A DNA stretch of 7,240 nt from assembly GCA_937907595.1 (NCBI GenBank), contig CALCXL010000849.1, positions 1 to 7,240 on the forward strand, given 5' to 3'. The notes beneath the pieces were generated by a model. It was not told the DNA's origin. It was given only the letters and a program-made list of their open reading frames with translations, and did not search any database. Positions 6,375 through 7,240 of this stretch are shown piece by piece. Numbering within the stretch: position 1 is the first letter of the stretch; each line of letters begins with the position of its first letter. This DNA comes from an uncultured Pseudomonadota bacterium (lineage in GTDB: Bacteria > Myxococcota_A > UBA796 > UBA9615). The position numbers and the translations under genes are program-made.

Positions 6375-6737
6375 CTAAAGGCCGCGGACGCGCTCTTGCT
6401 GCTCGGCTTCGGTCTTGCAGTCGATGCAGTGCGTGGTCACGGGGCGGGCCATCAGGCGGGCCTCTCCGATCTCCTCACCGCAGACGATGCACTCGCCGTA
6501 CTCGCCCTCTTCCAGCCGGGTCAGCGCCTGGCGGATCTTGTGGATCAGCTTGCGCTCGCGGTCCTTCATCCGGATGGAGAAGTCGCGCTGGGACTCAACG
6601 CTGGCCAGGTCGATGGAGTCGGGGAGGTTTTCCTTCTCCTCCGTCAGCTCACCAACCCCCTGCTCAGCCTCCTTGATCAGCCCCGAGAGGCGGTCGTTGA
6701 GGAACTTCCTGAAGAACTCGACGCGATCGGGCTCCAT
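6375..6737 (-). CDS. dksA: RNA polymerase-binding transcription factor DksA
   Basis: 120 residues. DksA-family proteins enter the RNA polymerase secondary channel and, with ppGpp, reset promoter choice during nutrient stress; they also reduce transcription-replication collisions. The coiled-coil tip reads DSIDLAS (40-46), keeping the Asp-x-x-Asp-x-Ala pattern needed for activity (Asp43 and Ala45 correspond to E. coli Asp74 and Ala76). The conserved KDRERKLIHKI helix (58-68) follows. A four-cysteine zinc finger lies at 83, 86, 104 and 107 with the family signature ARPVTTHCIDCKT. It is shorter than E. coli DksA (151) because the N-terminal extension is absent, as is common in deltaproteobacteria. 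ATG 6737 is chosen because AGGAGG precedes it by 4 nt; the frame stays open upstream to 7136, but that part shows no homology. It is the first gene of a pair with priA. Confidence 0.94.
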   Translation of the reverse strand: MEPDRVEFFRKFLNDRLSGLIKEAEQGVGELTEEKENLPDSIDLASVESQRDFSIRMKDRERKLIHKIRQALTRLEEGEYGECIVCGEEIGEARLMARPVTTHCIDCKTEAEQQERVRGL

Positions 6738-6741
6738 GCGG

Positions 6742-6747
6742 CCTCCT
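6742..6747 (-). promoter_or_regulatory. Ribosome binding site of dksA
   Basis: AGGAGG on the minus strand, a full match to the anti-Shine-Dalgarno core, sits 4 nt before the ATG at 6737. It settles the start of dksA against the longer upstream open frame and contrasts with the absence of such a site before priA. Confidence 0.9.
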
Positions 6748-6800
6748 GTAGCAGGTTCACCGTCCCCTCCGACGGCGCGGTCTCTGCCGAGACGGGCGGG

Positions 6801-6829
6801 AGTGTAAGGATCGACGTGGGTTGGAGCAA
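6801..6829 (-). promoter_or_regulatory. Candidate sigma-70 promoter of dksA-priA
   Basis: On the minus strand, TTGCTC (6829-6824) and TACACT (6806-6801) are separated by 17 nt. Matches to consensus are 3 of 6 for -35 and 4 of 6 for -10. A start near 6794 would give a leader of about 55 nt, containing two short potential hairpins (GTCTC/GAGAC at 6780-6793 and CCGTC/GACGG at 6760-6775). Spacing and position are good; the sequence match is only fair. Confidence 0.35.
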
Positions 6830-6843
6830 GCGACATGTGCTCC
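6823..6843. promoter_or_regulatory. Inverted repeat overlapping the dksA -35 element
   Basis: GGAGCA (6823-6828) and TGCTCC (6838-6843) form a perfect 6-bp dyad with a 9-nt spacer that itself overlaps the palindrome ACATGT (6833-6838). One arm covers the proposed -35 hexamer, a typical position for a repressor operator. No regulator can be named. Confidence 0.35.
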
Positions 6844-6925
6844 TGATTGGCCGACAAACGACCCGCCCGAGCCACCCGACGCGCACGCAGCCCCGGTCTC
6901 ACCCGGTTGTGCGACCACGATGTGA

Positions 6926-7193
6926 GCCTGTGCGGACGTTCGCAGCCCCGACCTCGTCGGCTCGGTGACCCTGGACACGGCCACGGTGCCCCCCGGCTTC
7001 GGCGACTCCTGAGCTTCGACGCCAACCGCTCGTGGACGGAGCTCAGCCTCCTCCTGCACGACGGATCAGCTCCCAGGGCTCCGTCCAAGGCGGGGGCGAG
7101 CCGCAGCCCGACGGCACGCTGGCCGCGCCCGAGCACGGGGTCTTCCCGCAGCTCCCCATCCGACCCTGGCTGGGGCTGCGGCTGGAGTTCTGA
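6926..7193 (+). pseudogene. Frame-broken 3' remnant of a probable outer-membrane beta-barrel protein gene
   Basis: No single frame is convincing here, but protein-like sequence with strong GC bias in the third position moves between frames. Frame 2 at 6926-7009 reads SPDLVGSVTLDTATVPPGFGD and ends in TGA 7010-7012; 26 of 28 codons end in G or C. Frame 1 at 7012-7062 reads SFDANRSWTELSLLLHD (17 of 17). Frame 3 at 7074-7193 reads through FPQLPIRPWLGLRLEF to TGA 7191-7193 (37 of 39). The end, PWLGLRLEF, alternates hydrophobic residues and finishes in Phe, the usual signature of the last strand of an outer-membrane barrel recognised by the BAM complex. At least two indels, near 7010 and 7063-7074, are needed to join the pieces. 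The cause is either decay of a real gene or sequence errors. The upstream part is not recognisable; a further frame change near 6925-6930 is possible. Confidence 0.45.
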
Positions 7194-7210
7194 GAAACCT
7201 GTGTCCCCCT

Positions 7211-7231
7211 CCTACAGCGTGGCGCTGTAGG
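7211..7231. terminator. Hairpin downstream of the broken gene, possible terminator
   Basis: CCTACAGCG (7211-7219) pairs perfectly with CGCTGTAGG (7223-7231) around a 3-nt loop. It begins 17 bp after the TGA at 7191-7193. There is no T tract on either strand, so it would be a non-canonical terminator or an mRNA-stabilising stem-loop. Its position supports a real gene end at 7193. Confidence 0.45.
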
Positions 7232-7240
7232 GCGTCCCTC

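Noticed and set aside
3941..6676. A 911-residue plus-strand open frame antisense to priA and dksA
   Set aside because: It is rich in Ala, Gly, Gln, His and Val with no domain-like segments. It mirrors real genes on the other strand, as expected when high third-position GC suppresses stops in the antisense frame.
6738..7136. N-terminal extension of dksA
   Set aside because: The translation upstream of 6737 is Arg/Ser-rich with no DksA similarity, and AGGAGG sits directly before ATG 6737.
6847..7230. Plus-strand open frame of 127 codons from TTG 6847
   Set aside because: Composition is Arg/Ser/Pro-rich and only a short internal part (about 7012-7062) looks protein-like; better explained as one frame of a broken gene.

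Overview
The window is very GC-rich, with G or C in nearly every third codon position. The C-terminal sorting signal on the first gene, a short DksA of the deltaproteobacterial type and the abundance of Asp-rich low-complexity protein suggest a Myxococcota or related deltaproteobacterial-lineage genome, possibly assembled from an environmental sample. That placement is inference; no rRNA or other direct taxonomic marker is present.

Plus strand, left to right. Bases 1-398 hold the 3' end of a surface protein: 13 six-residue Asp-rich repeats, then a Cys-containing, MYXO-CTERM-like tail (Cys motif, short hydrophobic helix, Arg cluster). Next is a small membrane-anchored Cys-rich protein (427-921) whose cysteines are mostly spaced by exactly 11 residues. 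A compact three-gene operon follows: gshB, glutathione synthase (972-1904); a Tat-exported TPR protein overlapping it by ATGA (1901-3124); and a class I SAM methyltransferase starting on the next base (3125-3754). A 24-bp tandem repeat (3761-3840) lies between this operon and the convergent minus-strand genes.

Minus strand: a leader region with a plausible sigma-70 promoter and a dyad over its -35 element, dksA with a strong ribosome binding site (6737-6375), then priA (6361-3851) 13 nt downstream. DksA adjusts RNA polymerase during starvation and limits transcription-replication conflicts, and PriA restarts collapsed forks, so the pairing makes functional sense. At the right edge, about 6926-7193, the plus strand carries the remains of a gene whose coding signal moves through all three frames and ends in a beta-barrel-like C-terminus. 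A 9-bp-stem hairpin follows it.

The most notable observation is in PriA. All other helicase motifs and the eight zinc-binding cysteines are present, but the Walker B/DEEH motif lacks exactly the residues Asp-Glu-Glu, as if by a clean 9-base in-frame deletion. If real, this helicase should be unable to hydrolyse ATP normally. I found no CRISPR array, tRNA, rRNA, insertion sequence or recognisable defence system.
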